38,932 nt of DNA from Pontibacter burrus. GTDB taxonomy: Bacteria > Bacteroidota > Bacteroidia > Cytophagales > Hymenobacteraceae. The stretch is taken from the NCBI RefSeq assembly GCF_010686685.1, contig NZ_JAAGWD010000013.1:1-38932 (forward strand). Reading direction: 5' to 3'. The translations under genes and the position numbers were made by a program. Positions within the stretch are counted from its first letter, which is position 1. Each line of letters begins with the position of its first letter. Under the pieces are notes generated by a model. The model was not told where the DNA came from. It did no database searches and was given only the letters and a program-made list of their open reading frames with translations. Of the stretch, positions 9,297 to 16,692 are shown one piece after another.

Positions 9297-9923
9297 TGGC
9301 CTGTCCTTATCCCAGATGCGTTGTTTTGTTCCGGGCTCGTGTTCAACTCTCCAGTTATTGGCTTGGGCCAGCTTAAAAAGCCTGGTACGTAGCTTACGCG
9401 GGTACAGTATTTTTCTGGCTGTTTTGCTGTCGGAACTATAGGCGGGTACAATGTTGAGTTGGGCTAGGATTTCGTACGTAGCGGCGGCACAGCGCATACC
9501 GGTCAGGGCGTAATCGTAGGGTGTTCGGGTAAGGTAGCCTGCTGAAATACTGTCGAACTGCTGCTTTTGCTTTGGAGTTATGGGTATGTAAACTATAGCT
9601 TTCCTGATACTATCCGAACTGGTTTTATAGTGGTCGTAAAAAGCCTCTTCGGTATGCTGCGTATAGTTGCCGTGCGGCTTCTGCTTATTCGGGAACCAGT
9701 GGAAACTTCCATTCCGCACAAAGTTTAAGATCTGGTTGCTATAGTTTGCGCCAATGCCTACATGTCCGCCTAAAATGCTGCCAAACCATTTTTCTTCTAC
9801 AGTTTTATAGTTCTGGTGAGGTCTGGAGCCATACAGGAAATGTACTTCCAGGTATGTACTGTCCTGTGCCAGAGCCAGGTGGCTGAGCAAACAGAAAACA
9901 ACTATAGCTATCGTTTTAAGCAT
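9291..9923 (-). CDS. Secreted protein, possible permuted NlpC/P60-like fold
   Basis: A 210-residue protein with a Sec signal peptide (MLKTIAIVVFCLLSHLALAQ, cleavage after about residue 20). I do not recognise an exact family. Two motifs suggest a circularly permuted papain-like (NlpC/P60, YiiX/LRAT-like) fold: GGHVGIG with His54, and YDYALTGMRCAAATYEIL with Cys145. In the permuted members the catalytic His precedes the Cys, as here. If so it may cut or modify cell-wall peptides or lipids in the periplasm. This is inference from two motifs only. It is the last gene of a probable CDF-SMR operon, 18 nt after the SMR stop. Confidence 0.7.
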   Translation of the reverse strand: MLKTIAIVVFCLLSHLALAQDSTYLEVHFLYGSRPHQNYKTVEEKWFGSILGGHVGIGANYSNQILNFVRNGSFHWFPNKQKPHGNYTQHTEEAFYDHYKTSSDSIRKAIVYIPITPKQKQQFDSISAGYLTRTPYDYALTGMRCAAATYEILAQLNIVPAYSSDSKTARKILYPRKLRTRLFKLAQANNWRVEHEPGTKQRIWDKDRPL

Positions 9924-9941
9924 GTACTTACAGCTTAAAGT

Positions 9942-10274
9942 TTAATGTGCCGCAGTTTTAGAAAACACATTAATCACAATTACGCCAACTATAATCAGCA
10001 CGAGGCCAATAATGGCGGGCAGGTCGGGTACCTGTTTAAATAGAACTATGCCTGCAAGCGTGATCAGGATAATGCCCACCCCGGACCAGATCGCATAGGC
10101 TATACCAACAGGTATCTTCTCTAAGGTCAGGCTTAAGAAGTAGAACGCACAGCCATAACCCAGTACCGTAATAATACTTGGAATAGGCTTAGAGAATTGC
10201 GCTGAGCTTTTTAAAGCCGAGGTGGCTATCGTTTCAGCAATAATGGCCAGCAACAGGAACAGGTAACTTTTCAT
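9942..10274 (-). CDS. Small multidrug resistance (SMR) family transporter
   Basis: A 110-residue inner-membrane protein with four transmembrane helices, the normal SMR length. Glu14 in AIIAETIATSALKSS is the essential proton/substrate-binding glutamate of EmrE-like proteins, and GIAYAIWSGVG matches the TM3 signature. SMR members act as antiparallel dimers and export quaternary ammonium compounds or guanidinium; the subclass cannot be settled from sequence by eye. It lies 81 nt after the CDF gene and 18 nt before the secreted protein gene, all on the minus strand, so the three may be one transcript. Confidence 0.93.
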   Translation of the reverse strand: MKSYLFLLLAIIAETIATSALKSSAQFSKPIPSIITVLGYGCAFYFLSLTLEKIPVGIAYAIWSGVGIILITLAGIVLFKQVPDLPAIIGLVLIIVGVIVINVFSKTAAH

Positions 10275-10355
10275 AGAAAGGGAAATTATCTTCTTAAAGA
10301 TACGACATTCCCAGGCCGGCTAGTTGCTCCATTTTATTCTTTTCTGCGCCCTAGT

Positions 10356-11273
10356 TTAGCAATGCACAAGGCTGCAATCTGACTGCGCAGTTTCGAGTTG
10401 GATGGTGGGGTGGTGGATGTTATGCTCTTTAAGCAGCGCAACTATAGCCGTGCGAATACTATTTTCCAGCACCTGGTCGGAAGTATTGACAACAGCATGT
10501 AGCGAACCGACATGATAGCTACCGTCCAGGCTCCAGATGTGCAGGTCGTGCACGCTCTGAACACCATTGATCTGGCTTAATTTGTGGGTTATCTGGTCCT
10601 GGTTCACGTTTTCAGGAACAGCCTGCAGCAATACCTTCATGGTGCTGATCAGGTTTCGGGTAGCATTATAGCCAATAAATGCAGCTATAGCTAAAGCCAG
10701 TACGCCATCTATCCAGAACCAGCCGGTAAAGTAGATAACGATAGCGCCAGCCAGTACCGCAGCCCAACCCAGCACATCTTCTAAAAGGTGAAGCATAATG
10801 GCCCTGCTGTTATGGTTGTGCCCATGCGCGTGTGCATGGTGATGCGCGTGATGATGACTGCCACCGCTTTTAATTCTTAAAAAGGCAAATCCATTTACTG
10901 CTATCCCAAGCACGGCCAGCCACAACATGCCCACACTATGTACCGCTTCAGGGTTAAGAAGTGATTTTATGGCACTGATGGCCATCAGGACGGCTCCGGT
11001 AAGCAGAAACAGCGACATGCCAAGCGCTGAGAGTAAAGAGAAACGCTTATAACCATAAGAGAATGCTGGTGTCCGCTTCCTGCCTGATAGTTTCTCCAGC
11101 AATACCGCCATCCCGATGGCCATGGCGTCCATAAAATCGTGGAAAGCGTCTGCGATGATGGCCGTTGAGTTGGTGAATATACCGCCGATGATCTCAACGA
11201 TTGAAAAGGAAAGGTTAAGCCAGAAGGCTGTTGTAAGCCCGTTTTTATGATGGTGATGTGAATGATGTTCCAT
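10356..11273 (-). CDS. Cation diffusion facilitator, zinc-type exporter
   Basis: A 305-residue CDF transporter that exports divalent metal, most likely Zn2+, by proton exchange. The metal site residues are visible in TM2 (IIADAFHDFMDA) and TM5 (HLLEDVLGW). A His-rich N-terminus (HHSHHHH, residues 3-9) and a long His-rich loop between TM4 and TM5 (SHHHAHHHAHAHGHNH) are typical of ZitB/CzcD-type Zn exporters. A cytosolic C-terminal domain of about 90 residues (from QAVPENVNQDQITHKL) ends in CSLVHC, possibly an extra metal ligand. It follows the Fur-family gene by 47 nt, and a perfect 9-1-9 palindrome sits 2 nt before its start codon, which points to metal-dependent control. Confidence 0.94.
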   Translation of the reverse strand: MEHHSHHHHKNGLTTAFWLNLSFSIVEIIGGIFTNSTAIIADAFHDFMDAMAIGMAVLLEKLSGRKRTPAFSYGYKRFSLLSALGMSLFLLTGAVLMAISAIKSLLNPEAVHSVGMLWLAVLGIAVNGFAFLRIKSGGSHHHAHHHAHAHGHNHNSRAIMLHLLEDVLGWAAVLAGAIVIYFTGWFWIDGVLALAIAAFIGYNATRNLISTMKVLLQAVPENVNQDQITHKLSQINGVQSVHDLHIWSLDGSYHVGSLHAVVNTSDQVLENSIRTAIVALLKEHNIHHPTIQLETAQSDCSLVHC

Positions 11274-11275
11274 GA

Positions 11276-11294
11276 TGCATTAAAATTTAATGCA
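11276..11294. promoter_or_regulatory. Candidate Fur-family operator (9-1-9 palindrome)
   Basis: TGCATTAAA-A-TTTAATGCA is a perfect 19-bp inverted repeat around one central base, immediately before the CDF start codon. The 9-1-9 or 7-1-7 layout is that of Fur, Zur and PerR boxes. The adjacent Fur-family gene makes it a plausible target. The exact metal cannot be read from the box. Confidence 0.6.
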
Positions 11295-11313
11295 AAACTA
11301 GGAGCAGAGGCAA

Positions 11314-11328
11314 TGCAACTCTATTGCA
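11314..11328. promoter_or_regulatory. Second TGCAA..TTGCA inverted repeat at the fur stop codon
   Basis: TGCAACTCTATTGCA pairs TGCAA with TTGCA over a 5-nt spacer and overlaps the stop codon of the Fur-family gene, 19 nt from the first palindrome. A third, imperfect one (TGTAATG, 9 nt, CATTGCA) lies at 11785-11807 upstream of that gene. The shared TGCA ends suggest a family of sites, but this one could be chance. Confidence 0.35.
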
Positions 11329-11743
11329 AAGTTTCAGAGAGGCAGTTTTCGCAGATTCCTTTGGCAAAGAAGCGGATCTCGTCGATCCTGAAGTCGCTTT
11401 TTATGTTTGCGGGGATGATGTAATCTTCTTTGCAGGTAGTAGTCCGGCATATTTTGCAGTAAAAATGCAGATGCCAGTCTTTGTGGGTTTCTTCGCTGCA
11501 GGCATCGCTGCATAACTTGTACCGGGTGGTGACATTTTCCTGAATGCTGTGTACAATGCCTTTTTCTTCGAAAGTTTTAAGCGTTCTGTAAAGCGTAACT
11601 CTGTCGGCCTGCTCAAAATGGGCTTCGATTTCGGATAGCGACAAGGCAGCCTGCTGCGAAGCAAGAAAATCATACACCAGAATCCGCATACTGGTAGGTT
11701 TGGTGTTCTTGCTGGCCAACTTATGTTCGGTATCGCTATTCAT
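11321..11743 (-). CDS. Fur-family transcriptional regulator (Zur-like candidate)
   Basis: A 140-residue regulator when started at the ATG at 11743. An upstream GTG at 11842 would overlap the previous gene and add a tail unlike the family. The winged helix includes VTLYRTLKTFEEKGIV, the Fur recognition helix. The dimerisation part has the two Cys pairs of a structural zinc site (CKIC and CENC) and a His/Glu-rich stretch (SEETHKDWHLHF) for regulatory metal. Gene order, with a zinc-type CDF exporter directly downstream and palindromes around both, suggests it senses zinc or a related metal. Whether it represses or derepresses export is not visible. Confidence 0.88.
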   Translation of the reverse strand: MNSDTEHKLASKNTKPTSMRILVYDFLASQQAALSLSEIEAHFEQADRVTLYRTLKTFEEKGIVHSIQENVTTRYKLCSDACSEETHKDWHLHFYCKICRTTTCKEDYIIPANIKSDFRIDEIRFFAKGICENCLSETLQ

Positions 11744-11784
11744 GTTTTGGGTTAGATGTTTATAGTTTGGTGGGCGTGTGTTGG

Positions 11785-11807
11785 TGTAATGTAGTGATTG
11801 CATTGCA
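11785..11807. promoter_or_regulatory. Imperfect inverted repeat upstream of the Fur-family gene
   Basis: TGTAATG, a 9-nt spacer and CATTGCA form an inverted repeat with one mismatch, about 40 nt upstream of the ATG at 11743. It shares TGCAATG ends with the two palindromes around the CDF start, so autoregulation is possible. The evidence is weak alone. Confidence 0.3.
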
Positions 11808-11838
11808 GGGATCGCGGATAAAAGCACTTCCCGGCAAA

Positions 11839-12537
11839 TCACTTCAATTTCAATCGTTGCAGCCCGAACGGAAAGTTATAAGAATACAGAAATTTGTCTT
11901 CTAACAGAAACCTGGCCCTGTTATCACCAAACGTTTTTTGCAGAAAAGTCCAGGTGTCGCCTTTGTCAAACGAAACAAAGTAATAGTCGGTCAGTGTTTC
12001 GTCGCCGTGGCATACATTTACAATTGCGAACTCATTCTGGTAGGTTTCTTTTATGTTATAATGTTTGTCATTATGAGAGAAATCATGTTGTTCGATAGCA
12101 TACCTGTTTGCACTGAAGTGCTTTCTGATAATATTCTGCCCAATTAAATCTGTAAGTAATAGATTTTGCTGACCTCCGTCTGATGATAAGAATACTAAAG
12201 AATCGATTTGACAGATAAGCGTATCTCCACGCAAATAGGTGTTGCCTACAGACCCATTTAGATCTGAGGTAAATGGCACCTGTTTCCAGTTTTTGCCTCC
12301 GTCACGGGTAATAAACAATACCGGTTTAGGAGACAGGCCGGATTCGTTATCTGAGTTTGTGTCCTCAACTAAAGTATACCCTCCAACAACTCCATTATTC
12401 TCATTTTCAAAATAAATTACTTTCCCGATCGACTTCGGCTCGTCGCTAATTCCACTGCCCTTAATAGTTTCCCACTTCGAACCGTCGCAACTGCTCAATA
12501 AAATGATATATAACAGAAGAATAGCTGTGATTCTCAT
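11839..12537 (-). CDS. Lipoprotein with Asp-box (BNR-like) repeats
   Basis: A 232-residue predicted lipoprotein. The signal ends in a lipobox (LLSSC, Cys17) and the mature part begins CDGSKWETI. Two Asp-box type motifs are visible, FITRDGGKNWKQV (about residues 75-87) and SFDKGDTWTFL (about 199-209). These mark turns in beta-propeller proteins such as sialidases and YCF48-like assembly factors. The chain is too short for a full six- or seven-bladed propeller, so it is either a partial propeller or a small derivative. No catalytic residues of sialidases can be assigned. The base composition is more AT-rich than the flanking core genes. Role unknown. Confidence 0.75.
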   Translation of the reverse strand: MRITAILLLYIILLSSCDGSKWETIKGSGISDEPKSIGKVIYFENENNGVVGGYTLVEDTNSDNESGLSPKPVLFITRDGGKNWKQVPFTSDLNGSVGNTYLRGDTLICQIDSLVFLSSDGGQQNLLLTDLIGQNIIRKHFSANRYAIEQHDFSHNDKHYNIKETYQNEFAIVNVCHGDETLTDYYFVSFDKGDTWTFLQKTFGDNRARFLLEDKFLYSYNFPFGLQRLKLK

Positions 12538-12617
12538 GTAGTCTTTCTTTGGTTTGCGTGTAATGGAAAGTTCATAAAATGAGCGACGCGTAGCTGAATC
12601 TTGGCTTATGTGTCTTG

Positions 12618-13277
12618 TTATTGGTAATGTTTAATATCAAGTAGTTTTGAGAACTCCCCTTCATTTTCTACCAAAAGCTTATTCCATTGTTGCCAAGAGA
12701 AATATTTACTAGGGTGTTTAATAAAATATATGTTTACTTTTTTTCCATTTTTGATAATCGTCTTCTTTGAACTTCCATATCTTCCTATTTTAAAATTTTG
12801 CTCAAAGGATAGTTCGTAACCATTCCCGTATCTTTTCAACTGCTCATTAAAATAATGTCTTGAACTATTGCCTAAAAATATGCAAGTGTCTACAGGATAG
12901 TTGTTTATGATTTCGAAAAAATACTTGTAAGAGCTTTTGAAATCTGTTGGGCTTGGTCTTTCGGATTTAGATTTCATAGGTCTCTGAATAAAATTATAAA
13001 ACATAACTTTGGACCAGAAATCTCGAACTTTAAACTTGGATGCGCCAAATAATGCTTTGTGAGTATTGTTAAACAGTTTCCATTCATCACTTGAATTAAG
13101 AAATCTATTAACAATATCAATTGTCGTATTCTTATTACTTATAAAATCATTGTAACAAGCTTTGTCAAACTTTCCATCATCATCAACAGAATAATGACTT
13201 TCTCCTATTAAGAGCAACTTATATTTAGACTCTAAATAAGAATCTCCCTTCCAAGGAGTCCATAACTTGTATTCCAT
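12618..13277 (-). CDS. AT-rich orphan with uracil-DNA-glycosylase-like motifs
   Basis: A 219-residue protein of no family I can name with certainty. Four segments fall in the order seen in the UDG superfamily: LLLIGESHY (21-29, where the superfamily has GQDPY/GEAPG), MFYNFIQRPM (92-101, compare NVVKCRP), DTCIFLGNSS (130-139, compare ILALG) and YFIKHPSKYFSW (184-195, compare the HPS loop). Glycosylase or another base/nucleotide-binding activity is therefore possible but unproven. The gene is markedly AT-rich, uses many AAA/AAT/TTT codons unlike its neighbours, and contains no CTATAG core. Together these suggest acquisition by transfer. A tandem 19-bp repeat touches its start codon. Confidence 0.75.
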   Translation of the reverse strand: MEYKLWTPWKGDSYLESKYKLLLIGESHYSVDDDGKFDKACYNDFISNKNTTIDIVNRFLNSSDEWKLFNNTHKALFGASKFKVRDFWSKVMFYNFIQRPMKSKSERPSPTDFKSSYKYFFEIINNYPVDTCIFLGNSSRHYFNEQLKRYGNGYELSFEQNFKIGRYGSSKKTIIKNGKKVNIYFIKHPSKYFSWQQWNKLLVENEGEFSKLLDIKHYQ

Positions 13278-13315
13278 TTTATTAAATTGTATTAAGTTTA
13301 TTAAATTATATTAAG
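13278..13315. repeat. Tandem 19-bp repeat abutting a start codon
   Basis: Two adjacent 19-bp units (13278-13296 and 13297-13315) have the form TTTATTAAATTRTATTAAG and differ at one base. The first touches the ATG of the UDG-like gene, so the array forms the whole leader or promoter region. It may be a regulator-binding array or a slippage product in AT-rich DNA. Confidence 0.8.
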
Positions 13316-13408
13316 CACAACTATAGTATAAACGAAACCAATTACGTCTAGCCTCCAACCGTTAGTAGGATACGTTACCAGTCGCTCACGCTCATTTTGT
13401 CCAGTTCT

Positions 13409-14005
13409 TTAAACTATAGCAGTCTTTCTCCAGCGAACTATAGTAAACATAACAAGTGCAAAAATGATCTCGATCGCTGCTCCCACCAAAACCGTAATCT
13501 GCGAAGATGCATTCAGGGTAAACAGAAGGTAAGCTGCAACGCCTAACCCTATGCCCAATACCCAGTAGCGCCGCGAACTATAGAGCGTGGCAAACATCAG
13601 ATACCTGCCCCCGATGATGAGGAGCATGCCCTGGAAGAACCATTGTGTTTTTTGAAACGAAAGCCCATAAGCCAGCGGCATACACATGATCATAAAAATG
13701 GTCCCTTCCATTGCAAGCCTTCCCAACGGGTTGCCTTGTGTGTGCACGCCACTCGCTCCAAGTATCTTATTAAGCAGAATGCTGACAGGATGAATGAGAG
13801 TGCCCCCGATAAGCAGCGCCCAGACCGCTTTTTCCGGCGACACATACATGGCTACAAGCCCTGAAATGAGCCAAACTGTTCCTGATACCAGCACACCGCT
13901 TGTACCGTTCAGGTACGAAACGCGCATATCTTGCTGGGCATCTTTTATGTTCTGTAAATCTTTTAAAGGCTCTGTTGTAATTTGAATTGAGTTAACTAAT
14001 GGCAT
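13409..14005 (-). CDS. DUF7010-like membrane protein
   Basis: A 198-residue protein with about six hydrophobic segments and a polar N-terminus of some 35 residues. The pattern NGTSGVLVSGTVWLISGLVA (residues about 34-53), followed by GGTLIHPVSILLNKILG, resembles the DUF7010 family of uncharacterised bacterial membrane proteins. No catalytic or transport motif is evident. It is a single gene on the minus strand with CTATAG cores in and around its 3' end. The family assignment is from memory of the pattern and is moderate. Confidence 0.7.
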   Translation of the reverse strand: MPLVNSIQITTEPLKDLQNIKDAQQDMRVSYLNGTSGVLVSGTVWLISGLVAMYVSPEKAVWALLIGGTLIHPVSILLNKILGASGVHTQGNPLGRLAMEGTIFMIMCMPLAYGLSFQKTQWFFQGMLLIIGGRYLMFATLYSSRRYWVLGIGLGVAAYLLFTLNASSQITVLVGAAIEIIFALVMFTIVRWRKTAIV

Positions 14006-14139
14006 CAGTTTTTCCGGTTTTATATTTTGAGAATTTTGAATACACTGCTATTCCTTTTAATTCGCTGTGGACAGGAAAAAGAGACTTAGTCAACACATCA
14101 TATCAAATATATAAATAACTATAGATTTACCAACAGCTT

Positions 14140-14147
14140 TATCTTTG
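14140..14147 (+). promoter_or_regulatory. Candidate -7 element for rlmH
   Basis: TATCTTTG matches TAnnTTTG, with a leader of about 40 nt to the rlmH ATG at 14193. The surrounding 15-mer has the form TTAYCTTTGTAAAAT and recurs before the histidine kinase gene at 14840. No TTG is at the proper distance upstream. Confidence 0.55.
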
Positions 14148-14192
14148 TAAAATCCCGCCAATCCCCCGAACTTCGCCCAAACTGCATTACCC

Positions 14193-14666
14193 ATGAAGAT
14201 CAAACTGATTGCGATAGGCAAAACCGACGAAAAATTTCTGGAAGAAGGGATAGACAAGTACCTGAAACGCCTGAAGCATTACCACCCCGTAGAGTTTATA
14301 GTTATACCCGACATAAAGCAGGGCGGCAAGTACACTCCGGACAAACTGAAGGAAGAAGAAGGCAGGCTGATTTTGCAGAAAGTGCAGGAAGGCGATCACC
14401 TGATTATGCTGGACGAAAAAGGCAAAATGTTTACCTCAGGCGAGTTTGCCAATTACCTGCAGAAAAAGCTGAACAGCGTAACTACCAACCTGATCTTTGT
14501 GGTTGGCGGGGCCTTTGGTTTTTCGCAGGCTGTGTATGCAAGGGCTAACGATAAACTGGCGCTCTCTACCATGACCTTTACCCACCAGATGATCCGCCTG
14601 TTCTTTACCGAGCAACTATACCGCGGCTTCACGATTCTGCGCGGCGAAAAATACCACAACGACTGA
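14193..14666 (+). CDS. rlmH: 23S rRNA pseudouridine-1915 N3-methyltransferase RlmH
   Basis: A 157-residue SPOUT-class methyltransferase that uses S-adenosylmethionine to methylate pseudouridine 1915 in helix 69 of 23S rRNA, on assembled 70S ribosomes. Length is standard. The N-terminus KIKLIAIGKT and the knot region (LIFVVGGAFGFSQAVYARA, then LSTMTFTHQMIRLFFTEQLYRGFTI) match the family closely, and it ends in the expected GEKYHND-type tail. It is transcribed alone with its own candidate promoter at 14140. The start at 14193 fits the family N-terminus. Confidence 0.97.
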   Translation: MKIKLIAIGKTDEKFLEEGIDKYLKRLKHYHPVEFIVIPDIKQGGKYTPDKLKEEEGRLILQKVQEGDHLIMLDEKGKMFTSGEFANYLQKKLNSVTTNLIFVVGGAFGFSQAVYARANDKLALSTMTFTHQMIRLFFTEQLYRGFTILRGEKYHND

Positions 14667-14840
14667 ACTATAAACCAGCTTATAGTATAAAGTGGCCGTT
14701 TCAGGAGAATAGTTAACTAACTGGTTTAAATCTTTTTGACCCAAATGCTGTTGGTCAGGTATAGTTTGTTACCGGTAACTATAGTTTGGCCGGTCGTCTA
14801 AAAGCGCGAAGCACCACATAAGGCCGTGCAACAGAAAGAT

Positions 14841-14848
14841 TACCTTTG
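14841..14848 (+). promoter_or_regulatory. Candidate -7 element only 4 nt before the LytS-type ATG
   Basis: TACCTTTG matches TAnnTTTG perfectly and shares a 15-mer context with the rlmH promoter. It ends 4 nt before the ATG at 14853, so transcription would begin at or next to the start codon, giving a leaderless mRNA. A TTG box at -33 is not seen. Confidence 0.45.
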
Positions 14849-14852
14849 TAAA

Positions 14853-15971
14853 ATGGAAGTAAAGTTGAGTTCGGAATCGGTGGTTAGTGCCAGAACCTGG
14901 AGCCTGCCCGACCTGCGTAATAGCTTAAAAAACCCGATGTTGCTGCACCTGGCTTTCTGGGTGGTGTATGTGGTATTTTTTGGGTTGCTTTACGGTAGCT
15001 ACATCGACGACTACTATAACGCCTTTATGGTGGAGCTGGTAGAACTGCCATTTAAGGTGGCGCTGGTATACTTTAACATGTACTACCTGATGCCCAAGTT
15101 TCTGCTCTCTAAGCGCTACCTGGAGTTTTTTGTATACCTTTTTTTGCTGACGGGCGCCATTGCCGGCCTAATGCAGTACGTGTTGCTGCCTTTCCTCATT
15201 CACCCGCTTATCTGCCCCACTACTTGTACCCAAGATAACCTTACGCTGTACCGCTTTGTCAAAAACATTGTGAACATCAATTACCTGGTGCTTATTTCGG
15301 CAACTATCGTTTTGCTGCGAAACTGGTATCAGCACCAGCGGGCAGCCCGCACCCTGTCGCAGGACAAACTGGAGGCCGAACTGAAATTCCTGAAAGGGCA
15401 GATTCACCCGCACTTCCTGTTTAACACGCTTAACAGCCTGTACTCGCTGACGCTTAAAAAATCCGACAACGCCCCGGAAATGGTTTTAAAGTTGTCGGGG
15501 CTGATGGACTATATGCTCAATGATGCCACTGCCGCCAAGGTATCTTTGGAGAAGGAGCTGAATTATATCCGCAATTATATAGACCTGGAGCGTATGCGCT
15601 ACGGCGACCGCGTAGACATCAGTTTTAACGAATCCGGAATGATAGCCGGCAAACAAATTGCCCCCATGATGCTGTTACCATTTGTAGAAAATGCGTTTAA
15701 GCATGGGGTAAGCACCGAAATGGAGAATGCCTGGATACGCATTGATGTGAAAGTACACCAAAGCCACCTGAGCCTGCGCGTTGAGAACTGCAAATCAGAG
15801 TCGGCGGAGCGTACCGCGAAAGAAATGGCATCAGGTATTGGCCTGAAGAACGTGCGCCGCCGCCTGGAGCTGTTGTACAAGAACGCTTATAGTTTAGAAA
15901 TAGAAGATGAGCCGGATGTGTATGCCGTGCACATGGAGTTAGACCTTAGCGATAGAACCGATGAAAATTAG
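14853..15971 (+). CDS. Sensor histidine kinase, LytS/YesM family
   Basis: A 372-residue membrane histidine kinase. Four transmembrane helices occupy about residues 29-160, with a short linker, and there is no extracytoplasmic sensor domain of size, as in the simple Bacteroidota LytS type. The His-kinase domain has QIHPHFLFNTLNSLYS with the phosphoacceptor His187 (PHF), and the ATPase part has LLPFVENAFKHGV and GIGLKNVRRRLELLY. It overlaps the LytTR regulator by 11 nt, so the pair is translationally coupled. I chose the ATG at 14853 over 14826, because a candidate promoter element lies between them. The signal sensed is unknown. Confidence 0.92.
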   Translation: MEVKLSSESVVSARTWSLPDLRNSLKNPMLLHLAFWVVYVVFFGLLYGSYIDDYYNAFMVELVELPFKVALVYFNMYYLMPKFLLSKRYLEFFVYLFLLTGAIAGLMQYVLLPFLIHPLICPTTCTQDNLTLYRFVKNIVNINYLVLISATIVLLRNWYQHQRAARTLSQDKLEAELKFLKGQIHPHFLFNTLNSLYSLTLKKSDNAPEMVLKLSGLMDYMLNDATAAKVSLEKELNYIRNYIDLERMRYGDRVDISFNESGMIAGKQIAPMMLLPFVENAFKHGVSTEMENAWIRIDVKVHQSHLSLRVENCKSESAERTAKEMASGIGLKNVRRRLELLYKNAYSLEIEDEPDVYAVHMELDLSDRTDEN

Positions 15972-16686
15972 ATGCATGATAGTGGACGATGAGCCCCTGG
16001 CCCTTGACGTGCTGGAAACGTACATCGCCCGTTTGGATAACCTGGAACTGGTATGCCGCTGCAACAACGCTGTGGAAGCCTACAACTGCCTGCAAAACGA
16101 GCAGATAGACCTCATGTTCCTGGATATACAGATGCCTAAGCTGACCGGTATCGATTTTCTGAAGTCGTTGCCTAACCCGCCGAAAGTGGTTTTCACTACC
16201 GCCTACCGCGATTATGCCGTAGAAGGTTATGAACTGAACGCCTTGGATTACCTGCTCAAACCTATCTCTTTCGATCGTTTCTTAAAAACTGTAGCCAAGC
16301 TAACACCGCAGGAAAATCACCTGCCAGCCGCTGCACACACTTCGGAACCGGATTATAAAGAAGCTTTTATTTACCTGAAGGCCGATAAAAAAATGGTGAA
16401 GGTCATGCTCTCCGACATCCTGTACATCGAGAGCCTGAAAGATTACATTCGTGTTAAAACCGAGACAAAAGAAATCATCTCGTATCAGAAAATCAGCTTC
16501 CTGGAAGAAAAGTTACCCTCTGACAAGTTCCTGCGCATCCATCGCTCCTTCATCATCGCGCTAGACAAAGTGCAGGCCTTCTCTGCCACTGCTGTAGACC
16601 TGGGTAAAACCGAAATCCCGATCGGCCGCCTCTACAAAAACGAAGTACTGCAGATACTGGGCAGAAATAACCTGTTGGAAGCATAG
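15961..16686 (+). CDS. LytTR-family response regulator
   Basis: A 241-residue two-component regulator. The receiver domain has the acidic pair Asp9-Asp10 in IVDDEP, the phospho-Asp at 55 (LMFLDIQMPK) and the conserved Lys in LLKPIS near residue 102. The C-terminal LytTR DNA-binding domain (about 135-236) shows LYIESLKDYIRVKT and FLRIHRSFIIALDKV. LytTR regulators bind direct repeats near promoters. It is translated with the upstream LytS-type kinase. A terminator at 16777 probably ends the operon. Targets are not apparent here. Confidence 0.95.
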   Translation: MKIRCMIVDDEPLALDVLETYIARLDNLELVCRCNNAVEAYNCLQNEQIDLMFLDIQMPKLTGIDFLKSLPNPPKVVFTTAYRDYAVEGYELNALDYLLKPISFDRFLKTVAKLTPQENHLPAAAHTSEPDYKEAFIYLKADKKMVKVMLSDILYIESLKDYIRVKTETKEIISYQKISFLEEKLPSDKFLRIHRSFIIALDKVQAFSATAVDLGKTEIPIGRLYKNEVLQILGRNNLLEA

Positions 16687-16692
16687 CTTTTG

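Noticed and set aside
11744..11842. GTG start for the Fur-family gene at 11842
   Set aside because: It would overlap the lipoprotein stop and add an N-terminus not seen in the family.
12576..13398. Calling the UDG-like block a defined genomic island
   Set aside because: Only one gene, a 10-bp inverted pair and AT content support it; no integrase, att site or tRNA junction was found.
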